In this document: positions 1 through 13,200 of the stretch, one piece after another
Layout: every line of letters begins with the position of its first letter
How positions within the stretch are numbered: position 1 is the stretch's first letter
From: Apostichopus japonicus
Lineage: Eukaryota > Echinodermata > Holothuroidea > Aspidochirotida > Stichopodidae
Assembly (NCBI RefSeq): GCF_037975245.1
Contig: NC_092572.1
Location: 28,753,989-28,817,988, forward strand
DNA length: 64,000 bases
Direction: 5' to 3'
Made by a program: the position numbers and the translations under genes
Notes under the pieces: generated by a model
Database searches by the model: none
What the model saw: the letters and a program-made list of their open reading frames with translations, nothing else
Told to the model about the DNA's origin: nothing

Positions 1-671
1 TAGCTGGCTAAAAAAGTACAGATCTGCCGGAGTGCGAAAAATTGCTCTACAGTCAACCATATTTTTCCACCTGCTAGGGAGTTCAGGTCTTGTTCTTCAC
101 ATGTGGGATTATTCTAGAGCCCTCCGTATGTTAGACTCTAGTTCACGCTAATGTGCACGTGTACATGAAGTTAGATCGTGATTTGCTTTCAGTTTTCATA
201 GATTTTAAATCTTAAAATTCAGGAAACTTGTACTTGCAAATACGCAACAAAAGTTATTGTACCCACTTGCCCGACTGGGCAAACAAGAAAATTAGCATTT
301 AAGATTCCTGTAGTATTAATTCACATTTCCTCAATTATTTTCACGAAAGGTTTGCCTTTGCAGAAGGATAAAATACGGCGTATAAACACACTATCTTTGA
401 GGAACTTTTGGACATCTTTTGACTCTTAATTAAAAGTGCTCTGTTGTTCAACTCGCTATTGTGTTCATATGGGCTTAGTAAAAGCTTGACCGCGGCTGTG
501 AATGTTACTGTACAGCGAGGAGGGTAGTTTGGAGACTGCGTGCACTCAAGTGTGACTCATTATCTGCTTGTGGCTGTGCTCATTAAAGCTGCGGATAAAT
601 CCGCCGGTCAGGACTCGGCGGAAAATTTGCGAGGCTTCCCTAAATTATTCCCTGGTCTGAGATATATACTG
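1..671. other. Non-coding sequence, nothing recognised
   Basis: AT-rich sequence upstream of the minisatellite. No exon with acceptable splice sites and coding character was found. It may be an upstream intron or the 5' flank of the NDK-repeat gene. Confidence 0.4.
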
Positions 672-1125
672 GTCCCTCTCCCAAGCCCCTTGCCTTGTCC
701 CTCCCCATGCCCCTTGCCTTGTCCCTCCCCAAGCCCCTTGCCTTGTCCCTCCCTATGCCCCTTGCCTTGTCCCTCACCAAGCCCCTTGCCTTGTCCCTCC
801 CCATGCCCCTTGCCTTTTCCCTCCCCATCCCCCTTGCCTTGTCCCTCCCCATGCCCCTTGCCTTGTCCCTCCCCAAGCCCCTTGCCTTGTCTCTCCCCAA
901 GCCCCTTGCATTGTCCCTCCCCAAGCCCCTTGCCTTGTCCCTCCACATGCCCCTTGCCTTGTCCCTCCCCATGCCCCTTGCCTTGTCCCTCCCCATGCCC
1001 CTTGCCTTGTCCCTCCCCATGCCCCTTGCCTTGTCCCTCCCCATGCCCCTTGCCTTGTCCCTCCCCATGCACCTTGCCTTGTCCCTCCCCATGCCCCTTG
1101 CCTTGTCCCTCCCCATCCCCTCCCT
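672..1125. repeat. 24-bp minisatellite (about 19 units)
   Basis: Tandem units of the form CCCCTTGCCTTGTCCCTCCC plus ATGC or AAGC, with substitutions between copies. The period of 24 is a multiple of three and the unit lacks stops, so several frames on both strands stay open across it. Nothing suggests translation. Confidence 0.93.
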
Positions 1126-1730
1126 TTCCCCTGCCCTTCCTCCCAAAATGTTAGCTGATACTTTAATTTGAGTTTTCAATGCATCCATTGAGTGGAGAGT
1201 TATGGCACTCAGGCGTGTTAGAGCTATCAGAACCATCAATGACATCGTTAATGAGCATGACGGTCTGCTCATTTCCTGATCTGCCTTCTCATTTACATAA
1301 TTTGCCGTCCGTGAGCTAATTGGCAATATTTTTGTAATGACTTTCATATCTCATTATGAATACATGCCTCTTTTTATTACTTGCAGTCAGTAATGATAAG
1401 CCGAACAAAGAATACAATTTTTGTTTATCTTTGAAAAGCAAGATAACTTGCACACTGTAATCAAACTGTCGATGTTTTCATACGACATACTCACTGAATA
1501 TTATAAACCAAAACTACTTTCAGTGTTTCCAACACAATCATGGTCTTGGTAACTTGCCGTTCGCCATCCATGATCAATTTTTTTCAAAGACACAAGTTTT
1601 GGGAATTCATTCTTTAGAGTCTTCTCAAGTGCTGATATACTATGATTTACTGATTGTGAATCAGTTTAATTGATCTTTGATATCAAATGCACATACTTGT
1701 TTCTTCCTTTGGGTATTAGTTTCCCCTTAG
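1126..1730. other. Non-coding sequence, nothing recognised
   Basis: AT-rich sequence between the minisatellite and the candidate exon at 1731. No supported feature. Confidence 0.4.
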
Positions 1731-1832
1731 CAACCAGCCAGTAAAGTCCCTGTAACAGCCAAGCAGTCTCCTGCCTCTGGGACACCTGAAAGAAGGAACA
1801 GTGATCCCTTCCCTTCCCCTACCCCTCTTTAT
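1731..1832 (+). CDS. Candidate upstream coding exon of the NDK-repeat gene
   Basis: A pyrimidine-rich acceptor (ttccccttag) precedes an open stretch of 34 codons rich in Pro, Ser and Thr, including the stretch SPASGTPERRNSDPFPS, which looks like a disordered coding linker. To join the 2909 exon in frame (phase 0), the exon must end at 1832 before gtgcag, which is a weak donor. The better-looking gtagat at 1865 gives the wrong phase. The frame closes at TAG shortly after. It could instead be a chance open stretch in intron or upstream sequence. Confidence 0.4.
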
Positions 1833-2908
1833 GTGCAGGGACTTTTTCTGTGCCAGATACTTGGGTAGATGATGATATGATTTAATTCACTAATCTCAAT
1901 CTGATGGCTAAAAATGAAAGTAACAGCTCATACAAAAATACTGTCTCTAATTAGTAACAGCTCAAGCATGGTGACATGCCCTACAGAAATACACACCACA
2001 CTGCAGGATATTGCCAGATGACTTATGAGGGTATCAATGTATGTTAATAATTCATCCACAGAGCGACAAAAATATGCCACTAAAAAAATACCGACTTGTA
2101 TTTGAATGAACTCAGAGTATATTTGATAGATGAACACACATCTGAAATATGGCCATGTTTCAAGAATTAAAAATAAACAAATTAAAAACATGAAAGGACT
2201 GAGCAAGTTTTTAAGAAATTTAGTGTCATAGTAAGATTTGCTCTGATACATCTCTGGATGGCATTTTAAGGGATATCAGAAAAATGTTCATTATAAGCTG
2301 ACGTTAGGTGGATTGTTTTGGGTCAAAGTTTGGGCTTTGTTAGATATATCATTAATATGTCATGAATCATATCAGATGCTATGGTTAACATAGATGTAGC
2401 AAATTGTACTGTTTACAGTCTCCCTCCTTTCCTCCCCTCTCCCTTCCCTACTTACTTCGCCTTCCTCTCTCCAAATCTTTGAAAAAGATAGAGCTTCAGA
2501 ACTCAGCTTTACTGTCCTAAAGACTTACTACAAAGAAGGCTTTTTCAAGCAACAGGCACATCCTCCTCCGTCTCCAACCCACCACCATCATGACAAGACA
2601 AACTACCATTATGAAAAAAAAAATTATCAAATTATAATCCCGCTGCTGGAAGAGGAAACCCACAATCTTCCTGTACCAGTAGCCAACACTATTCGTGTCT
2701 TGTCTTTCATGTTTTTATTTTCTTTCTTTACTCCAAGACCAACTACGTTAGATACCAAGAATGTGCAAACAAGCATAAAACAATCGACTCAACATAATTT
2801 TTCCAGTTTTTGAAATAAATTTTGTTTTCATTATTATCATCATTATTATTAGTTTATCATTATTGTTATTATCGATACCATTATTGTTATTATTGTTATT
2901 TTTACCAG
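1833..2908. other. Putative intron upstream of exon at 2909
   Basis: AT-rich sequence ending in an ATT/ATTGTT microsatellite (about 2830-2900) immediately before the acceptor at 2908. No other exon of suitable phase was found. Confidence 0.45.
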
Positions 2909-4206
2909 GATTCATCATATAGTGTTAATCCAGAAACCCTACCCTCATCTCTGTCACCAGAAGATGAAATAGTGTTACTGACAGCTCACTTAAGCAAACT
3001 GGGAGAGTTGTCCGTGCCACGCAGCCCCGTGAACTCTGCCGCCACCACCTCCAGCACATATTCCGTATTCCTGTCTTTCATGCTCAGCCTGGTCCCGTCC
3101 AATTTGGACTTTGTCGGGGATAAAACGTTACAGTTGGCCTCCGAAGGAAACTACCTGGACAATATACCATTCAGAGTCGTTGGCTTACAGCAGGTCTGTC
3201 AAGAAGGTGACGTACTCTTGAACATTGCCGTAGTACCCAAGATCCCCGAGTCATCACCGTTCACAAGGTCTAAATGGAGCAGAAACGACAAGCGAAGCTC
3301 AACGCCGTTTCAAAGTATTTTGACAAAGTTTCTCGCAATAAGCACTTTACAAAAGCTCTGTCCATGGCTAGATACTCTAACCTACTTGGCTTTCTCGAAT
3401 GAGGGAAGTTTGATCAGCAGTCCGCCGGGAGTTCGCTATGAGAGCTGCCTGGAGGACGGGACTTACCTGCCTGCCTTTCCTCACCCGACCACAAGACCCC
3501 TGTCCACTTTCCTCTCGGTCAGTTCCGACACAAGTGCAGCTCGAAGGATGCTTTCCATTCCGGTCAGTTTCTTCTGGAAGACGATCAACACGGACGAACA
3601 TCTGTTGCTCGACTTTCCGAGCAAGGCGTTGGATGAAGTCGTGGATATACAGAACACAATGTGTCTAATCTATGATGCCTTATTCAGAAACTCAACTGCT
3701 ATGATGGGCGTCTTGCATCGGATTTCACAGGAGGGTCTGGATATTGTAGGAATAAGAGTCCTGTACGCCGACCAGAGAATTCTCACGAACCCCAGTGCAA
3801 TACATCCTCAACAGCATACCGCATCAAATGCTGACACAGGATCTGATCTGCCGGTCCTGGCTCTGGCTTTGAGAGGGAGCGACGCACGTTCCACTTGGCT
3901 GAATGCGGTAGGCCCATCGGACCCCATCCTGGCACAAAGAACAGACCCAAAGTCATTGATGGCAAGTTACGGTGGAACTTCCAGAGAGGATCTTGTGATC
4001 TACTCTTCAAGAAATCCAAGCCGTGTCAACTACGACTTGTCGTTTTGGTTCGGAGGCAGGGTACCATCGGATGGTGTGGTGGACCTACAGTCCATAGAGA
4101 GGAGTAGCGGGAAGGGTAGAGAGGGTACCAGGAAGAAGAAGAACAAGAAAAGCAATAAGAAAGATGTCAAACAAGAAGAGAGTCAAGACGAATTCCCAGT
4201 GATCAA
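2909..4206 (+). CDS. Exon 1 (numbered here) of NDK-repeat gene, first NDK-like domain
   Basis: Acceptor tttttaccag ends at 2908, after an ATT-rich microsatellite tract. The donor aa|gtaaga starts at 4207, so the exon ends with two bases of a Lys codon (phase 2). The 1298 nt encode an N-terminal extension, then the first NDK-like domain. In that domain GPSDP stands where NDKs have GxTNP, and VIYSSRNPS stands where they have IIHGSDS, so Tyr365 replaces the catalytic His. A basic tail (KKKNKKSNKK) closes the exon. The open frame runs on only to TAA inside the donor, which supports the splice. Confidence 0.88.
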
Positions 4207-7200
4207 GTAAGATTACAGAAATATGCAATAAATCCTGTGTTATATGTGGTTAATAAACAAATGACAAACATGATATAGGGGTGTGGTTAAGAACAAACAA
4301 AAACTAGAGCAGTGTGGCTAAGAACAAGCAACAAACCTTGAATGTTATGTTATGTTTTGGTTAAGAACATGCGACAGACCAAAACTATAATGGTGTGATT
4401 AAGAACTAACAACAGACCTTAAATATAGAGGTGCCTCTAAGAACAAGCACCAAACCTTAAATATAGAGGCATGGTTAAGAACAAGCCACGAACTTTCAAT
4501 GTTGTGTTGTGGTTTAGAACATGGCAACAGATCTAAAATATAATGGTGTGGTTAAGAACTAACAACAGACCTTAAATATAGTGGTTAAGATGAAGAAATT
4601 CTTAAATATAGTGTTGTGGTTAAGCAAAAAACATTCAATCTTAGTATCAACTATCAACTGTATAAAATTACATAAAACTAAAATATGGTGCTATGTTTAA
4701 GAACATAAATTAAAATATGGCGCTTTGTTTAAGAACATAAAACTAAAATATGGTGCTTTGTTTAAGAACATGGTGCTCTGTTTAAGAACATACAATAAAA
4801 TATTGTGCTTTGTTTAAGAACATTAAAACTAAAATACGGTGCTTTGTTTAAGAACATACAATAAACCTAATGTACATATAGTGATGTTGTTAAATCCTTA
4901 ATGATGTATTCAAGCTTGGTGGTCTAATCAACCATGTTTTGTGTATTATTGTGCAGTAATTAACCATACAATCATGTGGATGTACTCTTTTAGCCAAAAG
5001 TTTGGCTCATTTGCAGAGATGTATCGAACGAAACATTCCAACAAAGCATTACTGTCCCACAAAACATTCCCATCAAAATAGACTCAGACACATACGCAGA
5101 CAGATGTATTGATGTTCTCTGTTCAGAAATGTACAATAGGTTATATGCTGAGGTGTGTATTTCACGCAACCTCCATGCCTAGCACCCTTACATAACATCT
5201 TGATATTTAATGTTCAAGCCTTACAAAGGAATTTTTTCAAATCTAAGTTTGGGTGAATAAAATCCCAGTTTGTCCTTTTTAGCAAAAGTGGCAAGTATCT
5301 TTTGGGCCATTTTTTATTCTACAGGACCCATATATCTACACTGGTGGCCAGCACGCTAGGAGATGTCTTCCTGACTATCGCCCCCGTGGTACCACCCATG
5401 TGCTTAGGGATGATCCTGTCTGTCTGCCACAACAGAGGATTCCTCATCTGTGGTGTGAGGAGGATGAGGCTGAACTCCAAACGAGCAGCCAGTTTGGGTA
5501 AGTAATCCTTTCTAGTGTTTAGGGAGACGAGCTGGCAGGTGTGTGAATGGAAGTGTGAGGACGGCTGGGGGGGGGGGTTGGTTTGTTTCCAGGTCAATGA
5601 CAGCATTACAAAATGAATCAAGAAAGTTCAGCTGTTTCCGTATTGGTGGAGGTGAGGGAGAGGAGGGCAACACAAACAGTGCTTCTAGGCATGTATTTAG
5701 GTTATGACATCTGGACTGTGGAAGGAGCCAACTGGGCCACCACCCCCCCCTCCCCACAGGTATTCAAAAGTGTGTAGTTAGTGTGGCCAGTGTGTAGTTA
5801 TTTTGTGGCCACCATGATATTGTGCTCATGTCAGTCGATGCAGTTGGAGGCTGGTGTGTTAATCTTTCTTTCCCCCCGATTTTCTAATTCATGTACCTCT
5901 GTACGTCAAGGGTTATACCCATCTCTGTTGCAGTAGTGGGGAGGGGGGGGGGGTCATGGTAGTAAAATTGTGCTAGGGGCATTGGTATGACTGGTAGGTT
6001 TATGATGAGCTTTGCCATCTGTTTTGAAAAGCGACAGGCATTTCAATGGTGTCCTTTCCTCTAATAGAAGAAACTAACATTTGACAACCATACACAACCA
6101 GGCTGCCTCATCTAGCCCCCCCCCCCCACACCCCTATATTTCAACTTTGATATGAATTTCTTCTCTGACATCCTTGATTTATTCAGGTTTGACAGGTCCT
6201 CAGGTGAGAATATTCAGCCCTGTCTCCTGTACCACGCCCACATCACCAAAGAATTATGAAGACGAGCTCAGGTCCAGCATACAGTCTGGTTTCCCGACCA
6301 CCACCAGATCACCGATGCCTTCTACCGTCCTCTTACTGAGAAAGGAAAACGCCCTCCACCACTCGAGTAGTCTGCAGGAAATGCTCATGGTTACACTCAG
6401 TATGAAAGGTTAGTAGAAACAGATGGGTGGGGGAGGGGAGGGGAAGGGAGGGAGACAGGGGGTATGATTGGACTTGGCGAAGGATACAGCACTAGTCTTT
6501 GTGTACCAAGAATTAATGGCAGTTAAATTTATCGCATGGTAAAACACAGAAACCTTTCCATGAGAAAAAGAAATATTACCTAAATCTGGTGCAGGTTGTT
6601 GAAGAAAAGATCCCTCTGCCCTCTCACCTGTTTTCATACAACAGGTTGTCAGTGGGAATCTCTAAAAATTAGCATTCACCATTTGATTCTTTGCAGTTCT
6701 CATTTCTCTCTGAATCTGAGAATTGGGGAATGGGAAATGCACTGTTATCTATGAAAGCTGATACGCTGATGAGGGTGACTATAAAGGAGGACTAACTTTT
6801 TTTCTCAAAAAGGTTACCACCAGGTGAAGCTGAAAGTCGCATACTTGATGGTACCAAACTTCAGTGAATACATGTGCCTTGCTTTGAGTACGTTTATGAA
6901 CAACTTTGCAACTTGTCAAACGTTGTCAGTACCATGCGAACAGATACAGGTGTCAAAGAAATAATATGTGTGTTTAAGTTGTTGAATCTTTGTGATCGTA
7001 TTTGGCATATCTAGACGTCTTTGTGTCGATTTTAGTATAGTAAGTAATTCAATGATTACAGTTTCCATAGAATTAAAACAGTCACCGTCGTCTGTCCCAC
7101 AGGCATTCTCTCGGCTATTAAAGAGGACTGTGGTGCTCAGATGACCTCCGACCTGTGCTTCCACGTCACTCCATACTCCGACAACCTCCTCACAACACTC

Positions 7201-10200
7201 GGCGGAGACTTTAACAAAGTGCCGAACTACGAACGGTTCGCGAGTTCCTCCATTCCGCCGTCCTTCTACTCAAGTCCTGAGTTGGAACAGATCGTGGTGA
7301 TAGCATTCACAGGAGCAGAGACCTTCAAAGACGTTGGCGATTCGTTAGGGGTGCTCCTGGGAATGAGTTTGACTGTGAGTTCATGAATATGCATAAGATT
7401 TATTCCTTTTCAATGTGCACGCATGAAGTAGTAGCTGCCATTTTGTTGTTTGTTTCATTGATGTTTGAAAATCTTTTTGCTACATAGTAGGAATAAATGT
7501 TCAATCAATCTGACATATGAGACCAGTCCTAGAAAGTGTGTCTGAAATAAGTTAAGATCTAAATGAAACAAACTTTACCTGTCATGGAAAATTTGTACTC
7601 TTCTTGCATCAAGTTGGTCAACACAATAAATGTTATTTATCTCAGTTCATGAACTGTTACAATGAGATTATCGAGAAATTCACATGCATTGACACATTTT
7701 ACATCTAAACACTTTTTTTTTCAAATTGACTTTGTGCCCTAAGTTTCTTGAAACCGAAACAACTAAGAGAAAAATTCAGATTTTTCCTTTTTTGTTTATC
7801 CTTTCCTCTCTTTTCTCTTGAAAGGAAAAGATGTTAATGAGTTAATGAGTTATTAACAGATTATATGAGACAACACAGCATGTGTGATTTGGCTTAATAA
7901 TTAGTCCTTCTCACGCAGCACGAGGCTCTCAATATATTAGCCATGCATCCTGGGTTGCTTGATGGAAAGTTGGCAAAAACAGGATTCTGTTATTAGAAAC
8001 AACAGGTTCTGTTTCTAATTGGAGCAGAACTTTCGAGGTAAAAAAAATAGGTAACAAACTGTTGTGATTGCTAACGATATGGGTCAGTAATTATATGTCG
8101 TTCATCATATTTTGCGCACAAGTTTGTCATTACAGGAAAATAAAATAACCTCTTCCCTTGACACCCCCCCCCCCCAAAAAAGAAAAGCTAGGCAAAAACA
8201 TGTTAAAACAGCAATTAATTTGCTCCAAATGATATCATTCTTTGCACAACCTTGAAGAAACAATAGGATGGTGTTGTTTTCAAACTTCTCACAAACAATA
8301 GGTTCTATTGTCGTGACCGACCTTGTAAAATTTTGTGGCGTTATTAAGGCTCTGTTTCACTCTCTGATTGTATTCTGTTAATATTTAGCATGAGAACCTC
8401 TAGTTATATGCTGACTTTCAATGACCCTCCAAGCAGAGCTTCATATTAATGGCATGACTTATGATTATGGCTTTATACAAATAATTCTACAAGGACGTAA
8501 GGACTCGGCTGTCGTTGACCAGTGTTTAATTGGCAACAAAACTTTTCATGAGCATTGTTCATTTAAAGAGATACTAAACTTAAGTGGCATTTGTGTTCCA
8601 TTCATTGTGATTCTGTTTAGATACATAATCCGTTGAACAAGGCCATTTCTATATATCCCAACTGTGCATGCACGCATACATGGATACATACAGACCTGTA
8701 AGTATTGTTGTTAGAGGTAAACTGAAATGTCGCCATCACAAGCAGGTACGATCCCTTTTGTTTCCGCCTACGACCGCCGGGATCAATGGTGAATTGACCT
8801 GCACAGGGTTTAAGGTCATCATTAATAGCCCCATGTTTTAGCATGTCGAATAATATGCCAAACAGTTTTGAATATACCCTTCTTCATCACCAGATGATTT
8901 GCTGCAGACATTGAGTATAAATTTGTCAATAAGAAAATCAAATGTCTCCAGGAGGAAAAGAGTTCTTGAGGGCGCTAGTAGTAAAATTGCTCCAGGAATG
9001 TTTGGTCAACGAGTGGCTTTTATGTGACTTGCTCTCAGTCAGTCTTCAATCAACTTCCCATGGGGGGAGGTGGGTGGGATGGGGGGAGGCATTGGGGAGG
9101 GTGTGTAGAAGAATAGGGAGGAGGTTTGTTGTCTCGTTTTTCATGCATGAAGTGGGCGCGTCTTTTATCAGGGGTCAAAACCTTCAGACCAATCTTTATG
9201 GATGTGTTTTAGCAAGTACATAAATATGCCCAAAAAATTTAAAACACTGTACTAACAACCACTTTTTTTAATTTTTATTTTGAGATGACTGATTCATTTG
9301 ACTTTGTGACAAACATGGATAAACTTTCACATTACAGTGACGATGTCAGCCATCTATCTTCATTTTGCAGATATGCAGTAGTACTCAAGACAACAAATCA
9401 TGACTTTTATGTAAATTACTGCATAGAATTGTTCCATAACTAACACTTACAACAGTGGAAAGCTCATAATAAGGAATAATATTAGGAAAATGGAACTTTG
9501 ACTTGTTTTTTCATAATAATATTCTCAAATAGCATGTTTTTGACAGAGAAAGTGACAACAGGACACATTAGTATTTATTACCAATGAGTCATGCTGCAAA
9601 GTTCCCCACAGAAGGTTTGGATTTCAAGACATGATGGTTTCTTGTTGCGGTGTTCGACCCCCCAAAAAACTTTCTCAATTCATCTTTTCATTCAATGCAG
9701 TCTCATTTGATTCTCATTCCTGTACAGACTGGTGCCAGTCACAATGCTCCCCAAGAAGGAAGGGGCTTAGAATTATTGGGCCTGAAACTCATTCCATCTC
9801 TTAGCATGGCCCAAGCCAAGGAACTAACCCCATATGAGGTCGGAAACAGTGAGTGGCAGGCTAGCATCCAGTACCTCTCCTCGAGGCCCTCCCTCGTCTG
9901 TATCTTGAGGGGCATCGATGCCTTTCAGAGTGTTCATCTGACACTGAAGACCCCCATCACACCACGCAGCAGGAGGCAGCTCCAAGACGATGCCCTGAAG
10001 ATTGTAATGTCCTCGTCTCCCGAAATCGCCTATCGTCAGGCGGCCCACTTCTTCAGGGACCATGAGTTGTTTGCCGACCCCACCATGAGAGAGAATCTGA
10101 AGTACTTCCCTCCACTTAGGAGCCCTAGCCTGGAAGAGCTATCCACGGCAAGATTCTCGTGGGCGGAAGACTCACCTCTCTCTCCAGGTGGGAGAAAGAA

Positions 10201-13200
10201 AGCCAAGGGAGGCAATCAGAAGAGTTCAAAGGGGATGCTTATCGTCGAAGAATCCATTTTCAAGACCATGCTGACAGGTACAAAACAGTATTTTAAATAA
10301 ACACTCTTAAAAGGAAACAAGCGGGCAAATTAATTTGGTCTATCTCCCTCATATTTCTTTAGATGGGGAACTGAGCCAAATTTCTTTTTTTTTCTTTTCC
10401 ATGGACTAGTAATAGTTCCCTAGTTAGTCATCTTGACCATATATGTATACATAGACATATTGTTTACTTTATTTTCACAGGTCCCCGACTTTTAACCACG
10501 GTTCTTCTCATCAAACCGTTCGCTGTCCAAAGACATTTGTCTAAAATCTTCAAGCGAGTCTTACAGGAGGACTTCACGATTGTTGCTATGAGGATGCTCA
10601 TGCTGTCCCCGCAACAAGCAGCGGCCCTCGTACCGAGTGAGAACAGGACCAATCAGGTCGTTTCGTCCATGCACGTGAACCATTTGATGTCGGGTGCTTG
10701 TCTTGCTCTCTGCCTTCTGCGGGAAAATGCTGTGAAGAAAGTGCTGGATTTGCTTGGACCAGAAAATCCTGTGGAAGCCAAGCGGAAGAACCAGTTCTAT
10801 TGGCGTGGACTGTACGGGTCTGATTTGGTCAACAATGGCCTCCATGGTGAGTCAAGGCTTCGATTGAAGATTAGCCTGTGTTTATTTAGTGTTTTAGCTA
10901 AACCTGTCAAGTTGATGTTAAAGCTTAACCAATACAGATGACATTATGACATTTCATCTATCAACAGGTAAAGACAAATTCAGGCATTAGCTTTCTCCAA
11001 AAATTCAGTGAATCAGTTTTCTTTATAGCCTCCCCCATTTCACAACTTCCAGTTCAGTGAATTTCTTGGCCAGCATAAATTATTAGATAAAAAAAAAAAT
11101 TTAAATCATTGTTTTTCAATCTGGAATAGCGCCATCTATTTAAGTTTATTCAGGTAGCATACGCCCATTAAAAAGCCCCATTGACTTACCCACTAAATCA
11201 CAAAAGTAATGTGATCTCTAAGTCTAGATAGAAGTTTTAACTAGCTAAACGCTACCCATCACCGGATAGCTGACAAGTTGGCCTTTCATTGCACCATCAA
11301 TTTTCCGTACCATGACCGTGAAAATTTTTTGCTTTCCGAGCCGGAAGTTTTTCGTCACTTGTAAACAAACCTCTTCACTCAGTGGTAAACAAATTTCCTA
11401 CGCTGCTCCTGGGAGGCCTAAAGGGGTCTTAAATTGCCTCAGTTGACCCAATTTTCTCACCACATGTACTTCCATTCATGCTCTTCAACATGCAAGCCAC
11501 AAAAAACTAGATTATGATTGATAACAGGTCACAAAAGATGTTCTCCCGCTGCTTTTTGGCACTTTTCCTGAAGGAGAACAATCGAGCGGATTGATATAGA
11601 CTCTAATAGGAGTATGCCACCTTCACTCCAGATCCTTTAGGTACCTTGTCCCATTGACTTACAACTAAATCATCAAAGTAATGTATGTCTGTTGTAGGAG
11701 TTCTCACTAGCTAAACCCTGACCATCACTGGATAGCTAACACATTTTCAATGCATGACACCTTCAGTTTTCAGTATCATGACCCAAGGACTCTATTTTGG
11801 CTATGACAGCCTGAAGTTTTGGTCACTTGTAAACATACTCAATTATTCAGTAGTAAAGAATATTTGAACACTGCTCATGGAAGACCTAAAGTGGTCTAAA
11901 ATTGGCTCATTGACCCATTTTTTGCACAACACTGCCATTAATGTACTCTGAAATCGGTAGTATTCTGTAGTTTTTCCTGAATGAGAACACAGTTGGATTG
12001 ATATAGACTCTATATAGAGTATGCCACACAAGATATGGCTCTGATTCACACATAGACAGACAGCATGCATTGCAGTGAAGTATCTATCATTGATCTCAAA
12101 GGTGATTCTTGTTGTTCTTGACAATACTGTAAATAAATAAATATAATTGATCAATGGTGTAATCCCAAACTCCAAAGAGACATTTCAGAAATTCTCCCAG
12201 AGGCTAGTTAAAATTGTTATTGCCAATCACAGTGACTTCCTTTCTAATATGTTACATAAGCCTAACATACTGTAACATTAGACATAACATTAGCAATAAG
12301 CCTAACCTTATGCTGTAGTGTGTGGCTAATACTATTGCCTAACCTAGGTTTCATCAATGTCTAGCTGTAACTCACTGCAAGATTTTTGGGAAAGTCAAGC
12401 TCATTGCTGTCAATTAGTACATATTACCAGCAACATCTGTGATACACAGCATAAGTCATAAAATGACTTAGACATTAATATCGTGTTTTGTGTTTTTTAT
12501 TATGGGGATTTCATGTAGGCTGGTTTGGAAATTGATATCAGATAGAAAATGACTTATTGATATGTATCGCTGATGTCATAGTAGCGTAACAACACCATTT
12601 TGCTTTAGTTGGGTTTGATTTTTGATTTGATTTGATTTTCTTGCTGTTTGTTTATTATAGGATCCGAGAGTTATGCGAGTGCTGTTGAAGAGATAAAACT
12701 CTTATTTCCTGATGGCCTGTCTCACTCAGAAACACCAGACCTCAGAGCAGAACAAGTGAGTTAGTGTGAAGGGAACTAAAAATCCAAAAGAGCAAGAAAT
12801 TTGCCACAATCTTGAGTAAAAGAGAATTTTAATAGCCTTCACAGGAAGCCACCATCGCCTTATAACTACCAACCTGCTTGTTTGTCTTGATGGTTTGCCA
12901 AATGAAATTGTGTTAATTTGTGCAAAAATCCTGTAGTTTTCGATTTTTTTATAGTTTGTATATTAAGTAACTTAGTAAACCCACCTGATTCAAATTCAAT
13001 ATTAATAGGAATTACAGTATTGTGCATCTCATTGCTAACCACAAGCTGTTTTACCAAAGCTATCAAGTCCTGATCCAATTGTTATTCTAGGTAATCAAAT
13101 TAAGATGCCCCCCTCTTCCCACCTTGTCCCATGCCTCCCCCACCCCCACTCTCTTGTCCTGCAGCTGTCACTCAGAAGATAGCTCAGTAGTAATGTAAAG

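Noticed and set aside
540-1347. Four overlapping long open frames on both strands (Pro/Leu-rich or Gly/Lys-rich)
   Set aside because: They exist only because the 24-bp minisatellite period is a multiple of three and lacks stops.
6888-6949. Longer version of exon 4
   Set aside because: Ends in phase 0 and forces a stop early in the next exon.
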